DNA of 64,000 nucleotides from CAWHJB01 sp963698715 (GTDB lineage Bacteria > Chloroflexota > Anaerolineae > Anaerolineales > UBA4823), in contig CAVORW010000003.1 of assembly GCA_963698715.1 (NCBI GenBank), positions 681,391 through 745,390 on the forward strand, given 5' to 3'. The position numbers were made by a program, and so were the translations under genes. Shown here in pieces: positions 55,579 through 64,000 of this stretch. Each line of letters starts with the position of its first letter. Positions within the stretch are counted from its first letter, which is position 1. Below the pieces are notes generated by a model. It was not told where the DNA came from. It saw nothing but the letters and a program-made list of their open reading frames with translations, and did no database searches.

Positions 55579-56655
55579 ATGACAGACCAGAATAATTCGA
55601 GCATATTATTAAAACCTGCCAGACCGGTTGGTATTGTGGGCTACGGAGCTTACGTTCCGCGCTACCGGTTGCCTGCCAGCGAAGTTTCCCGAGTCTGGAC
55701 AGGCGGGCAGGCTGGGGCGCCAATTAAGGAAAAGTCTGTGCCTGGGATCGACGAGGATGTCGTCAGCATGTCGATTGAGGCCTCCCGCAATGCGCTCAGT
55801 CGGGCCGGGATATTGCCGGCCGATTTGCGGGCAGTCTGGGTCGGCTCAGAGTCGCATCCGTACGCCGTTAAGCCGACTTCGACCATCCTGGCTGAAGCCA
55901 TTGGGGCGGTGCCAAATGTGCAGGCGGCCGACTGGGAATTCGCCTGTAAAGCCGGAACTGAGGCGATGGTGGCCGCGATTGGTTTTGTCGGCTCCCAGAT
56001 GGCCGATTACGCCCTGGCGGTTGGGATGGACACTGCCCAGGGACGGCCGGGTGATGCGCTCGAATATACCGCCGGGGCAGGCGGGGCGGCGTTCATCCTG
56101 GGACCGGCGGAAAATTCTCTGGCAATTATTCAGTCCACGTACTCCTACGTAACAGATACGCCTGACTTCTGGCGCAGAGCCTACCAGAAATATCCTGAAC
56201 ACGGCCAGCGTTTCACTGGCGAACCGGCTTATTTTAAGCATATTAGCTCAGCCGGCTCGGCATTAATGGAAGCCAGCGGCACATCCGCCAGCGATTACCG
56301 TTATGCGATATTTCACCAACCCAATACGAAATTTCCGCAGCGCGTGGCCGCCCAGCTTGGTTTTTCCAAAGAACAAATAGCTCCCGGCTTGTTGGTTCCG
56401 GTAATTGGAAATACCTACGCAGGTGCTGCCATGATTGGTTTAACTTCCACCCTGGACGTAGCTGAGCCGGGCGACCGGATCCTGATGGTCTCTTTTGGTT
56501 CCGGAGCTGGTTCTGACGCGTTCGATATCCTCGTCACGGATAGGCTGGTGGAGCGTCGTAATCAAGCGCCTTCAACCCTGGCCTACATCGCCAGGCGCAC
56601 AGAAATTGATTACGCTACCTATGCGCGCATGCGCGGCAAGCTTGTAATGAAATAA
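55579..56655 (+). CDS. Hydroxymethylglutaryl-CoA synthase, archaeal type
   Basis: 358 aa from the ATG at 55579; two GTG codons just before it are alternatives. It has GYGAYVPRYRLPASEV, Glu in VWVGSESHPYAVKP, the nucleophilic Cys in DWEFACKAGTEAMVA and His in IFHQPNTKFPQR. It condenses acetyl-CoA with acetoacetyl-CoA. In Archaea this form works in a complex with a thiolase and a DUF35 protein, and here both are encoded directly downstream. Confidence 0.93.
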   Translation: MTDQNNSSILLKPARPVGIVGYGAYVPRYRLPASEVSRVWTGGQAGAPIKEKSVPGIDEDVVSMSIEASRNALSRAGILPADLRAVWVGSESHPYAVKPTSTILAEAIGAVPNVQAADWEFACKAGTEAMVAAIGFVGSQMADYALAVGMDTAQGRPGDALEYTAGAGGAAFILGPAENSLAIIQSTYSYVTDTPDFWRRAYQKYPEHGQRFTGEPAYFKHISSAGSALMEASGTSASDYRYAIFHQPNTKFPQRVAAQLGFSKEQIAPGLLVPVIGNTYAGAAMIGLTSTLDVAEPGDRILMVSFGSGAGSDAFDILVTDRLVERRNQAPSTLAYIARRTEIDYATYARMRGKLVMK

Positions 56656-56668
56656 ACCTGGAGGGTAC

Positions 56669-57826
56669 ATGACCGAAGTCGTTATTGCTGGGGTGGGTCA
56701 GACCCCGGTCGGAGAACATTGGGATTTGTCGCTGCGCGAGCTGGCTTTCCAGGCGATTGAAGCCACCCAAGTTGACTCGGGTGGTTTGCGCCCCCAAGCC
56801 CTATTTGTTGGCAACATGCTGGCACCTCAGGTGTCCATGCAGGCGCACCTTGGAACATTGGTCGCGGATTTTGCCGGCCTGACCGGGATTGAAGCCGTGA
56901 GTCTGGAAGCAGCCGGTGCCTCTGGTGGAGCCGCCCTGCGGAGCGGTTATATGGCAGTTGCGTCGGGACTGGCGGATGTCGCCCTGGTGGTTGGAGTAGA
57001 AAAATTTTCCGACAAAGTTGGCACGGATATCGATGCTGCCCTGGCAACTGCCACGGATAGCGATTATGAAGCGGTGCAAGGCATCACACCTACAGCTCAG
57101 GCTGCCATGCTCATGCGGCGTTATCTGCACGAATTTGAAGTTCCTCGCCAGGGTTTTGCGGGCTTTGCGGTCACTGCACATGCCAACGGGGCCGGCAATC
57201 CGAATGCCATGTTCCAAAAGGCAATTAAACCTGAGACCTATGAACGCGCCGGGATCGTCTCGGACCCGATTAATTTGTTCGATGCAGCTCCGTATGCCGA
57301 TGGAGCTGCGGCCCTGGTGCTCACCCGTCCCGAACTGCTCCCGCCAAATCATGCCCATCCCCTGGTACGGATCGCAGGTTCCAGCCTGGTGACCGATACA
57401 CTGGCTTTGCACGACCGCAAGGACCCGCTTGATTTCCAGGCGGCGCGGCTGTCGGTTGAGCGAGCCTGCCAAAAAGCGCATATCACCCCACTGCAGGTGG
57501 ACTTTTTTGAATTATTCGACGCCTATTCGATTTTCGCGGTATTAAGCCTGGAAGCTGCTGGCTATGCTGCCAGAGGCCAGGGCTGGAAGCTGGCTGAAGA
57601 TGGGCAAATCTCCCTGCAAGGGACATTGCCAATCAGTACGCTGGGCGGTTTGAAGGCTCGTGGAAACCCGGTTGGCGCGACTGGCGTCTACCAGGCCGTA
57701 GAAGCTGTCCGACAGCTGCGCGGACAGGCTGGTAAAAACCAGCTGCCCAAGGTTCGCAGAGGCATGATCCAATGCCTGGGCGGCCCGGCTTCTACCGCTG
57801 CAACCCATGTTCTGGAATTGGTATGA
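56669..57826 (+). CDS. Thiolase-like protein lacking catalytic residues
   Basis: 385 aa, with ribosome site GGAGGG. It has the fold and length of the archaeal/SCP2-type acetoacetyl-CoA thiolase (VVIAGVGQTPVGEHWDLSLR, GTLPISTLGGLKARGNPVGA). The three expected catalytic positions are changed: the nucleophilic Cys is Gly83 (AAGASGG), the HDAF-type His is Phe283 (ELFDAYS) and the GHPxGATG His is Asn333 (GNPVGATG). The late Cys region remains (IQCLGG, Cys369). It may be a non-catalytic scaffold of the HMG-CoA synthase complex. A working thiolase is encoded at 45336-46469. Confidence 0.85.
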   Translation: MTEVVIAGVGQTPVGEHWDLSLRELAFQAIEATQVDSGGLRPQALFVGNMLAPQVSMQAHLGTLVADFAGLTGIEAVSLEAAGASGGAALRSGYMAVASGLADVALVVGVEKFSDKVGTDIDAALATATDSDYEAVQGITPTAQAAMLMRRYLHEFEVPRQGFAGFAVTAHANGAGNPNAMFQKAIKPETYERAGIVSDPINLFDAAPYADGAAALVLTRPELLPPNHAHPLVRIAGSSLVTDTLALHDRKDPLDFQAARLSVERACQKAHITPLQVDFFELFDAYSIFAVLSLEAAGYAARGQGWKLAEDGQISLQGTLPISTLGGLKARGNPVGATGVYQAVEAVRQLRGQAGKNQLPKVRRGMIQCLGGPASTAATHVLELV

Positions 57827-57938
57827 GCGGGCTTTTGGGGTGGAACGATAAAAACCGGAACAAATTATCAGGGAAGATCTTTGCATTGCCTGTCTGATTT
57901 TTTCGGTCATGCTCGATACAGACCAGTCTGTACCATAT

Positions 57939-57969
57939 TTGTTCATCAATTGTTTATGTATTGTATAAT
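57939..57969 (+). promoter_or_regulatory. Possible promoter of the DUF35 gene
   Basis: A perfect TATAAT (57964-57969) is preceded by TTGTTC (57939-57944) with a long, 19-bp spacer. It lies in the 298-bp gap after the thiolase-like gene, 155 bp before the DUF35 start. Confidence 0.4.
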
Positions 57970-58124
57970 ACTTAAGGGTTATTAGGAAGTTGATAGTTCC
58001 TGATAGGGTTAAAGTTCTAAACTTATCCATGATAACCTGCAGTTGATGAGTTCAAAAAATGGAATTGTTATTTCGGTAATATTGCAGGCACATCGAGTGT
58101 ATCGATCGAATAAGGAGACCCATT

Positions 58125-58523
58125 ATGGATATTCCACGCCATTGGCGGTTACGCAAACAGCGATACGGTTTAGTTGGTGAAGTATGCCCCCACTGTGATG
58201 CCAAAATCTTCCCACCCAGGGATGTATGCCCGGAATGCGGCCAGGAAGCCAAGACCCTGTACTCTTTCAGCGGTCGGGGAGAGGTCTACTCCTATACCAC
58301 CGTTTACGAGCCTCCCGCTGGCTATGAGGAAAATGTGCCCTACACCGTCGCCCTGATCAAGCTGGAAGAAGGCCCGTTGGTCACAGCTCAGCTGACTGAT
58401 CTGGAGGGGGAAGTGCAGATCGGCTCGCCGGTTGAAATGGTGACCCGCCGTTTGCGCTCAGATGGAGACGAACGTGGACTGCTGGTTTATGGTTACAAGT
58501 TCCGGCCGGTCTTACAGGCTTAA
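58125..58523 (+). CDS. DUF35 OB-fold zinc-ribbon protein of the HMG-CoA synthase complex
   Basis: 132 aa, with ribosome site AAGGAG. The N-terminal rubredoxin-like zinc ribbon is CPHCDAKIFPPRDVCPECG (four Cys). The OB-fold follows, with GEVYSYTTVYEPPAGYEE and VPYTVALIKLEEGPLVTAQL. In methanogens a DUF35 protein bridges thiolase and HMG-CoA synthase and forms a shared CoA site that channels acetoacetyl-CoA. The neighbourhood supports the same role here, though the gene appears to have its own promoter. A terminator follows. Confidence 0.9.
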   Translation: MDIPRHWRLRKQRYGLVGEVCPHCDAKIFPPRDVCPECGQEAKTLYSFSGRGEVYSYTTVYEPPAGYEENVPYTVALIKLEEGPLVTAQLTDLEGEVQIGSPVEMVTRRLRSDGDERGLLVYGYKFRPVLQA

Positions 58524-58550
58524 TCCCAAACAAGATCATCCGAGATTTTG

Positions 58551-58585
58551 CACCCTCCTGTACTTGCGGGAGGGTGCTTTTCTTT
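58551..58585 (+). terminator. Terminator after the DUF35 gene
   Basis: GCACCCTCC (58551-58559) pairs with GGAGGGTGC (58570-58578), then TTTTCTTTAA. Confidence 0.92.
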
Positions 58586-58766
58586 AATGATTGCAATATT
58601 GTCGCAAGATCTTCCTCCCCGTATCCACCCTGACGTTCATCTGAGCTTGCTCGAAATATCCAGCGAGCTGAGAACCAGCACAATCAAGCCTGGAGAGATA
58701 GCTACCTGGGTTATAATATATTCGTATCCGCATGTACCCACATGGGGCCGAGCACCTGGAGGGGCT

Positions 58767-60611
58767 ATGCATCTACGGCACTGGCTGGGTAGGATTTATC
58801 TCTTGACCGCGGCCGGAGCGGCAGCCGCACTGCTATTTTTCGGGCACGCAGAGGCTCAGGGGCCGCAGTGCCCGCCGGGATTCGTCTTTGATCGCAATTC
58901 CGGCGTTGGTTGTGTTCAGGAAAATTGCAGCCAAATTTCGGGTGGTCACTACTCCTACACCGGCTCCTGTATCTGCAATGAAGGATTAAAAGGCTGCTTC
59001 CAGCAGTTAGACTCCCATGCTTTCGATCAAGACCTGTGCGGTCCATTCTGTCCGTACTCTGTACTGAACGCTTGCATCGCTCCGGACGCCTCCTGTCCCG
59101 AAGAGCAGCCGGCTGCTCAACCGCAGAATGATAAGTCGCTGGATCCGCAATCCGACCCCAACTCACAAGATGAGCCAGTAGATTCGGCCGGCGCGCCACA
59201 GCAAGCTGGGGGTGATGAAGAACTCAACATTGATGCTTTAACCCGCATCTTGGAAGAAGCGCTCATCCCGCAGCCCCCTCGAAAGTCAGCAGAGTGGCGG
59301 GAAGCCGCCGCGGCGATATTGGCAGGGCTTGGTGTCCTAGTATTCTTGGTTTCGCTGCTACCACCTACGAGTGGATCGTCAGTCCCTAGCACACCAACCA
59401 ATCCTTCTCTATCTTTGTCCAGTGCGACCAGCCGAAGGCCTACGCCAGCGCCTGTGCACATGCCGGAGGTCGAGCACATTTACGATCATTCACCCGGTCG
59501 TATTCTCTCGGGCGATGAGGCACGCCGCTTCCTGGAGGATACTGGGGCATTGTCGCGCTTGAGCAGATTGCGTCATGGCGCGGATTGGGAGGTGGTGATC
59601 GAAGCCATGCGCGGCGACCCAGGTAAAACCGCGGTCAGCGATTTTGCCATCAACTGGAAAGATGACGGCACCCCGAACCTGGACGATCTGGTTATGGTGA
59701 TCCCAGAAACGCAGCCTCTAAGCAATAAACCCCCACAAAATCAGGAACCTAAAAAGCCACTTGCAGGGAAGCCTGCGGATAAACCATCTGATGTTAAACT
59801 GCCTCCAGATGAGAAGAAACCACCTGAGAAAAAGAAACCCCCTCCGGAAATCCAAAAACCTCCGGATTTGAAACAAATGCTGGAGCGCGCTCGCCAGGAG
59901 CGCTCTGAGGCCATGGCACGCAATCTTTTACTTTGGAAGGAAGCCATTCAACTTTCGCAGCAACTCCAGCAGGCAAAGCTCGAATGGGACCACACCCGCG
60001 TCAAAGCGGTGAGCGATGGAATCATTGATATGGTTGACGTGGTGACGGACATCAAGCAGGTTAAGTTTTTGGCGACTGAGACCTTTGGGGGAGCATATCT
60101 TAAGGACTTGCTCAAGAACACCCTCAAGAATCTGGTTGCCGGGGGCGTCACTTATGTGATGGATGGAGATCAGCCTGTTCGATTGACGCCCGAAAAATTG
60201 CTTGAAGAGTTTTCAAAACCGAGTGGATTTCTCAGCAGTGCAGATTATGAAGCGCTGAACAAAGACCCTAACAAAGCCAAAGAATATATTCTGGATGTGA
60301 TCATGCCCGGTGGAGGATTGAAACAGGTGGTCCAAAATGCGTTAGAACGATCAGGCCACAAAAGATTAAGCCAGGTGTATGGTCCGGGTGAAACAGTGGT
60401 TAAAGGAGTGCGCGATACGGTTCGAGCGCAAGAGCGTTGCGCTGAGTTGCGGGCGCAGATGGTCAAACTACAAGAACGGCTGGGAAAGGTCAAGAGCGGC
60501 ATGGAAGACACTCAGATGGATTTCGAAATTGCTAACAGCGCAGTGAGGCGTAATGAAGCCAACCTCGCTGAATTAAAGAAGGAGTTTCCACACCGCTTTG
60601 CCAACCTTTAA
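58767..60611 (+). CDS. Exported or membrane-anchored Cys-rich, Pro/Lys-rich coiled-coil protein
   Basis: 614 aa from the ATG at 58767 (GGAGGGG ribosome site); the frame from 58548 would cross the terminator and is rejected. A signal peptide ends near GHAEA. A domain with about eleven Cys (CPPGFVFDRNSGVGCVQENC and onward) covers residues 30-110. An acidic linker, a transmembrane helix (ILAGLGVLVFLVSLLPP), a Pro/Lys-rich stretch (KKPPEKKKPPPEIQKPP) and C-terminal coiled coils follow. Not recognised. It is the first of four same-strand genes with short gaps, likely one operon. Confidence 0.75.
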   Translation: MHLRHWLGRIYLLTAAGAAAALLFFGHAEAQGPQCPPGFVFDRNSGVGCVQENCSQISGGHYSYTGSCICNEGLKGCFQQLDSHAFDQDLCGPFCPYSVLNACIAPDASCPEEQPAAQPQNDKSLDPQSDPNSQDEPVDSAGAPQQAGGDEELNIDALTRILEEALIPQPPRKSAEWREAAAAILAGLGVLVFLVSLLPPTSGSSVPSTPTNPSLSLSSATSRRPTPAPVHMPEVEHIYDHSPGRILSGDEARRFLEDTGALSRLSRLRHGADWEVVIEAMRGDPGKTAVSDFAINWKDDGTPNLDDLVMVIPETQPLSNKPPQNQEPKKPLAGKPADKPSDVKLPPDEKKPPEKKKPPPEIQKPPDLKQMLERARQERSEAMARNLLLWKEAIQLSQQLQQAKLEWDHTRVKAVSDGIIDMVDVVTDIKQVKFLATETFGGAYLKDLLKNTLKNLVAGGVTYVMDGDQPVRLTPEKLLEEFSKPSGFLSSADYEALNKDPNKAKEYILDVIMPGGGLKQVVQNALERSGHKRLSQVYGPGETVVKGVRDTVRAQERCAELRAQMVKLQERLGKVKSGMEDTQMDFEIANSAVRRNEANLAELKKEFPHRFANL

Positions 60612-60638
60612 GCGGATGTTGTCTGGAGGGTGGATGCG

Positions 60639-61565
60639 ATGACCATGTTACGTTGGTATGATGTTGAGCAGCTACAGGCAGCAGCCCGCATTTTGAAACA
60701 GCGCTTGGAGGGCGGCTCTTCTGGCTGGCTCGAATTCGCCATGGCTGCTAAAGAGTACATTCTGCGCGATGAACGTTCTGCTTACTGGTTCCTGGATCCT
60801 TCAACAGGCCGCTGGTACCGTTACGATCAGGGTGGTTGGCAACCGGCCGAGATATCCATAGATAAGTTGGAAGGCTCCCAGACGTTGGCGGATTCCGGTG
60901 TGCTATCTACGGTTTTCTTGACCGGCTTAGAGGATCCTTTTGCTGGCAAAGAAAGCTGGCAACCCCTCGAAGTCATGGAAATATTGGTACGTAAAGCAGA
61001 GCAGGATTATCGGACGGGCCGGTTTTCATCCACGGACGTTGAGCTGCTGCTGGGTCGGCTGTTCCTGTTGGATCAACAGGCTCGTTTTTGGACTATTGGC
61101 ATCAACAGTGGGCAGTGGTATCGCTACGCTGACCAGAGCTGGGTGCTGGTGGGCCACAGCCCGGATCCGATGCAGCTCATTCGTTGGCTGGGAGGGCGAG
61201 TAAAGTGTGAACAATGCGGCCTCGAAGTGGATAACGCGTACCTGTGCCCCAACTGTGGCGCTTTGATGATATCCGGGATCGACCATCTCGACCCATTATC
61301 GCTGCAGCGCGTGTACCGCTTCTTACTGCTGGGCGCTGGAACGCTGCCTGAACCGGTCAGCCCACCTTGGGAGCCACCCGAGGATTTCTCAGGCCTAGCG
61401 GCCGGGGCTCGTTGCGAAGTGTGCAGAGCGAGCAGCTTGCCGGGTAGTCATTTCTGCGGCCAGTGTGGTGCCCGGCTTGGATGCCTGAACTGCGGGGCAT
61501 TTAACCCTGTGGGCAGCCGTTTTTGCAGTTCCTGCGGTATGGAACTTGTGTCTGGAAGGAGTTAA
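60639..61565 (+). CDS. Protein with two WYRY repeats and C-terminal zinc ribbons
   Basis: 308 aa from the ATG at 60639, nine bases after GGAGG; GTG 60630 is an alternative. Two related blocks, YWFLDPSTGRWYRYDQGGW (about 49-67) and FWTIGINSGQWYRYADQSW (about 150-168), point to an internal duplication. C-terminal CxxC pairs (CEQCG, CPNCG, CEVC, CGQCG, CLNCG, CSSCG) form about three double zinc ribbons. No signal or transmembrane segment. It is probably a cytoplasmic partner of the adjacent membrane proteins. Its function is unknown. Confidence 0.75.
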   Translation: MTMLRWYDVEQLQAAARILKQRLEGGSSGWLEFAMAAKEYILRDERSAYWFLDPSTGRWYRYDQGGWQPAEISIDKLEGSQTLADSGVLSTVFLTGLEDPFAGKESWQPLEVMEILVRKAEQDYRTGRFSSTDVELLLGRLFLLDQQARFWTIGINSGQWYRYADQSWVLVGHSPDPMQLIRWLGGRVKCEQCGLEVDNAYLCPNCGALMISGIDHLDPLSLQRVYRFLLLGAGTLPEPVSPPWEPPEDFSGLAAGARCEVCRASSLPGSHFCGQCGARLGCLNCGAFNPVGSRFCSSCGMELVSGRS

Positions 61566-61571
61566 TCCTGA

Positions 61572-62027
61572 ATGACATTCATCTGGAATGTGCTGCAACT
61601 GCTAGCTGCCGGCATTACGCTTTTGCTTACCATTGTAGGGGTGTGGCAGTTTCGTAAGCCTTGTCCGCTCAAGACCGGGCGTCTGCTGCTGGCGGCGTTC
61701 CTAAGCCTGGTATTGCTGTTCATCTACATGCTGGTGGGTGGGCTGCAACTGAGCTGGTGGGTGGGCAGCCTGGTATTCTTGGTTGGGCTGTTTCTGGGCG
61801 TGATTTCTGGTCTGACAGCAAAAATGATGCGCCAGGGAGCGCAGGTGGTCGGACGCAACTCGATCCTGGCGTTGCTTCTGTGGGGTGGGTCGTATGCCTT
61901 CTCCATGCTGCTCAACCTGTCGCCGTCGCTCCTGTTGGCGACGCTTGGTCTACTGCCGCTATACTTGAGTAGTGGTTTACAGGTTGGAAATCAGGCGACA
62001 CTGTTGGTGCGAAGGATATTGATGTAG
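61572..62027 (+). CDS. Small polytopic membrane protein
   Basis: 151 aa with four or five hydrophobic helices (VLQLLAAGITLLLTIVGVW, LLLAAFLSLVLLFIYMLVGG, WWVGSLVFLVGLFLGVISG, and two more). It starts seven bases after the zinc-ribbon gene. Not recognised. It may anchor the complex formed by the neighbouring gene products. Confidence 0.7.
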   Translation: MTFIWNVLQLLAAGITLLLTIVGVWQFRKPCPLKTGRLLLAAFLSLVLLFIYMLVGGLQLSWWVGSLVFLVGLFLGVISGLTAKMMRQGAQVVGRNSILALLLWGGSYAFSMLLNLSPSLLLATLGLLPLYLSSGLQVGNQATLLVRRILM

Positions 62028-62070
62028 TCAACCAGAAATAACCATATACTTGTTGCGTATAGGAGAACGT

Positions 62071-63225
62071 ATGGGCAAACTTCAAAACCAATCTGTCTGG
62101 ACCTGCACCCAGTGCGGAACGGAGAACTTTGGCGCCCAGCCGCGCTGCCTGCGCTGTGGCGCTCCCCCCCAACGATCTTTTTACCCACCGCCTCCGTCTT
62201 CGTCCCAACCTGCTTCTTACACCAGCTACCCCCCGCCCGCCTATCCGCAGCCTCCGCCACTTCAACCACCCTCCCGTCGTCCAAACTGGTTGCTCCCCAG
62301 CCTGGCTCTGGCCGCGCTGGGGATGTTGGTCATTTGCTCTACGGCTGGCAGTCTGTACCTCTTCCGCCAGCCGCTGCTGGCAAGGCTAACTGAACGAGCA
62401 CCTCAGGCCGCCGCGCCTCTCCCGCTTCACACACAGCCTTTGCCAGAAGAACCGATCTCCCAGGCGACCGATCCTGCTGCTCTCCCGAACGCACCCGCCA
62501 TTGCGTCTGTGCCTACGGATGAGCCGCTGCCCCCGACACCTACAAACACGCCGGATTTTCCAACGGTGAGTTTCCAGGGCATCACCTTCCGCTATCATCC
62601 CGGGCTTGCCAGTGGGGTTTTCCCCCTCCAGGTAGAGGCTGCCAACGAACCGGGCTATGTGATGCCTATGTTTTATGAATTTGACTTCGGTGGCTATCCC
62701 ACTGCTGCGGGAATGTTTTACCCGCTGATAAGTGTCATCCCGGTGCAGGAATACCGGTCGCTTGACCCCGATGCCGACGAACAGATCTCCCAACTGCAAA
62801 CGCTGCTGGAGCAGGGAATGATCTATTCATCCGAACCGCTCCCGCTGCTGCCAGTGATGATGGCGGCACAATTAATTCGCGCTCGGGTGGAGGTCGTCCA
62901 GTTTAAAAATGGCTCCGGGGTGCGCTACTTGACCCAGCTTGCCCAGGATGCCTGGCCGATCAATAACGAGGACCTTTTCCTAACTTACCAGGGACTGACC
63001 AGCGATGGCTCCTATTACATCTCAGCGATGTTCCCGGTTTCACACCCCGACCTGCCGGCGACCGGAGCCGATTTTCCCACCGGCGATTACCTGCAGTTTT
63101 CAGAGAATTTCGCCGAGTACGTCGCGACCATCACCCAAGACCTTAACCAAGCTGATCCTTCCAACTTTATCCCGGATCTCAACCACCTTGACGACATGAT
63201 TCGCTCATTACAAATATCTCCGTAA
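62071..63225 (+). CDS. Membrane protein with RanBP2-type zinc finger and Pro-rich linker
   Basis: 384 aa from the ATG at 62071 (AGGAGA ribosome site). The N-terminal zinc finger is WTCTQCGTENFGAQPRCLRC. A Pro/Tyr-rich stretch (residues 35-75), one transmembrane helix (LLPSLALAALGMLVICSTAG), a Thr/Pro linker and an extracytoplasmic domain with ITFRYHPGLASGVFPLQVEA follow. The layout (cytoplasmic zinc finger, Pro-rich hinge, membrane helix, sensor-like outer domain) recalls the first gene of the set. Its function is unknown. Confidence 0.75.
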   Translation: MGKLQNQSVWTCTQCGTENFGAQPRCLRCGAPPQRSFYPPPPSSSQPASYTSYPPPAYPQPPPLQPPSRRPNWLLPSLALAALGMLVICSTAGSLYLFRQPLLARLTERAPQAAAPLPLHTQPLPEEPISQATDPAALPNAPAIASVPTDEPLPPTPTNTPDFPTVSFQGITFRYHPGLASGVFPLQVEAANEPGYVMPMFYEFDFGGYPTAAGMFYPLISVIPVQEYRSLDPDADEQISQLQTLLEQGMIYSSEPLPLLPVMMAAQLIRARVEVVQFKNGSGVRYLTQLAQDAWPINNEDLFLTYQGLTSDGSYYISAMFPVSHPDLPATGADFPTGDYLQFSENFAEYVATITQDLNQADPSNFIPDLNHLDDMIRSLQISP

Positions 63226-63686
63226 TTTCAGCCTTCCGTTATCCAAAGTAGCATTTTGAGCTAAGACTTCTACCTTCTCGATCCAGTGGCCAAAGGGCGG
63301 ATGATATTATTCATAAGAACGTTGCTTTCCTGGAAGAAGCCACATTTCGGGAGTTGATCCTGCATGGGGCTGTGCGTGTGTGGTGCAATTCCAGCCCTAC
63401 GATCCTCCAGAGCAACCTGATCTCCTCGCGATTATTTGACAGTATGCCTCCCCTCTATATTTTTAGCAGGAGGCTTTTGTCTGCCTTTCTCCTGCAAACC
63501 TGGCAGGCTTTCATCCAGGATGTTTTGCTGGCGGCACTGATGTCAAGCGGTAAATGTGTTTACCTGGCGGCTGGTAACGTGTCGAAATGATTAAATATTA
63601 CTCGCTGCTATTAGCTTTAGACCTCATTGCATCATCCTGGTTAATGCCAGAGTGTGCTGATGTAGATCTGGGAACAGAACAATCGC
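63226..63686 (+). other. Gene-free stretch with a terminator-like hairpin
   Basis: GCCTCC (63446-63451) and GGAGGC (63469-63474) followed by TTTT could end transcription of the zinc-ribbon set. A 78-codon frame at 63354-63590 overlaps it, has no ribosome site and looks unlike a real protein. Nothing else was seen in these 460 bp. Confidence 0.4.
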
Positions 63687-64000
63687 TCACACTTCGGAAT
63701 ACCAGACTAGATAGTCGTCCATGTGGCGGGAATTCGCGTTTTCTTGGCCGATAGGTTCCAGGTCGAGCAGAGGCACAACCCCCTGCCAATCGTCTTTTTC
63801 CACTGCAACCATAACGCCCTCATCTTCATCGAATGGGGCAAAACCGATCACTCTCACAATATCCTCGATTTCCAGCTCGTCCACGTCCAACGGTTCGGCC
63901 ACTTCGGCTTCAAAGGGCAGTTCTAAAACCTTGCGTAGGTGAGTATCCCAGGCATGGTGTGCAGCCTGTTCATCGTCCCAATCAACGTTTTGTAGCACCT
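63687..64000 (-). CDS. Hypothetical acidic protein, 5' end beyond or at window edge
   Basis: At least 103 residues. The frame is open to the window edge, so the GTG at 63998 may be internal. The pattern HAWDTHLRKVLELPFEAEVA resembles a small family with a W-x-x-H-L and FPFEA core found in predicted calcium-binding or plasmid-type proteins, but I cannot name it with confidence. Asp/Glu-rich (EPLDVDELEIEDIVRVIG). Confidence 0.6.
   Translation of the reverse strand, partial: VLQNVDWDDEQAAHHAWDTHLRKVLELPFEAEVAEPLDVDELEIEDIVRVIGFAPFDEDEGVMVAVEKDDWQGVVPLLDLEPIGQENANSRHMDDYLVWYSEV

Noticed and set aside
58548..58766. N-terminal extension of the Cys-rich protein
   Set aside because: Would begin inside the terminator hairpin; the ATG at 58767 has a ribosome site and a signal peptide follows it.
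63354..63590. 78-codon ORF
   Set aside because: No ribosome site, overlaps a terminator-like hairpin, no recognisable protein character.

Overview
The window looks like a chromosomal segment of an uncultured Chloroflexota bacterium, probably class Anaerolineae. This is inferred from gene content, not from a marker gene. The pointers are a Gram-positive-type LexA box, Pro/Thr-linked lamin-tail surface proteins, a CpaE-like ATPase next to SigA, wax-ester synthase, tungsten-type aldehyde:ferredoxin oxidoreductases, zinc-ribbon membrane proteins, and an archaeal-style HMG-CoA synthase/thiolase/DUF35 set. No rRNA, CRISPR array or phage module was seen. There is one tRNA, tRNA-Glu(CTC).

Layout. 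1-2201 (minus) is a partial membrane-bound GAF/PAS sensor. tRNA-Glu with its own promoter and terminator follows. 2699-19996 (plus) is a catabolic island: a PucR-type regulator, a PotABCD polyamine-type ABC transporter, an aldehyde dehydrogenase, then two successive [class-III aminotransferase - aldehyde ferredoxin oxidoreductase - saccharopine-dehydrogenase-like] modules, the first also carrying a MoaD/ThiS-like protein. The likely theme is uptake of polyamines or related amino compounds, transamination to aldehydes, and oxidation with ferredoxin or NAD(P) as acceptor.

20235-25856 (plus) holds a GH114-like secreted protein, a NarL-type response regulator, a wax ester synthase/DGAT and a lamin-tail surface protein. 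LexA (minus) follows with a textbook SOS operator inside its promoter. 27119-34343 (plus) is a surface-polysaccharide operon: WecC, WecB, a serine-acetyltransferase-like protein, three glycosyltransferases and an FkbM methyltransferase. 34360-37678 (minus) carries the CpaE-like gene, a small partner gene and SigA. 37941-49284 (minus) carries E3, E2, E1-beta, E1-alpha and a fused E1 of 2-oxoacid dehydrogenase complexes, a thiolase, a TrmH-family methyltransferase and a GAF histidine kinase.

49371-53857 looks like a composite transposon. A decayed and an intact ISAs1-family copy, in the same orientation, enclose a nonsense-interrupted GT39-like glycosyltransferase and a truncated SH3-like fragment. 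The outer IS ends abut a 10-bp direct repeat. 54216-58523 (plus) encodes the early mevalonate pathway: HMG-CoA reductase, HMG-CoA synthase, a thiolase homologue lacking all three expected catalytic residues, and a DUF35 protein. 58767-63225 (plus) is an unrecognised four-gene set of zinc-ribbon and membrane proteins. The right edge holds a truncated minus-strand gene.
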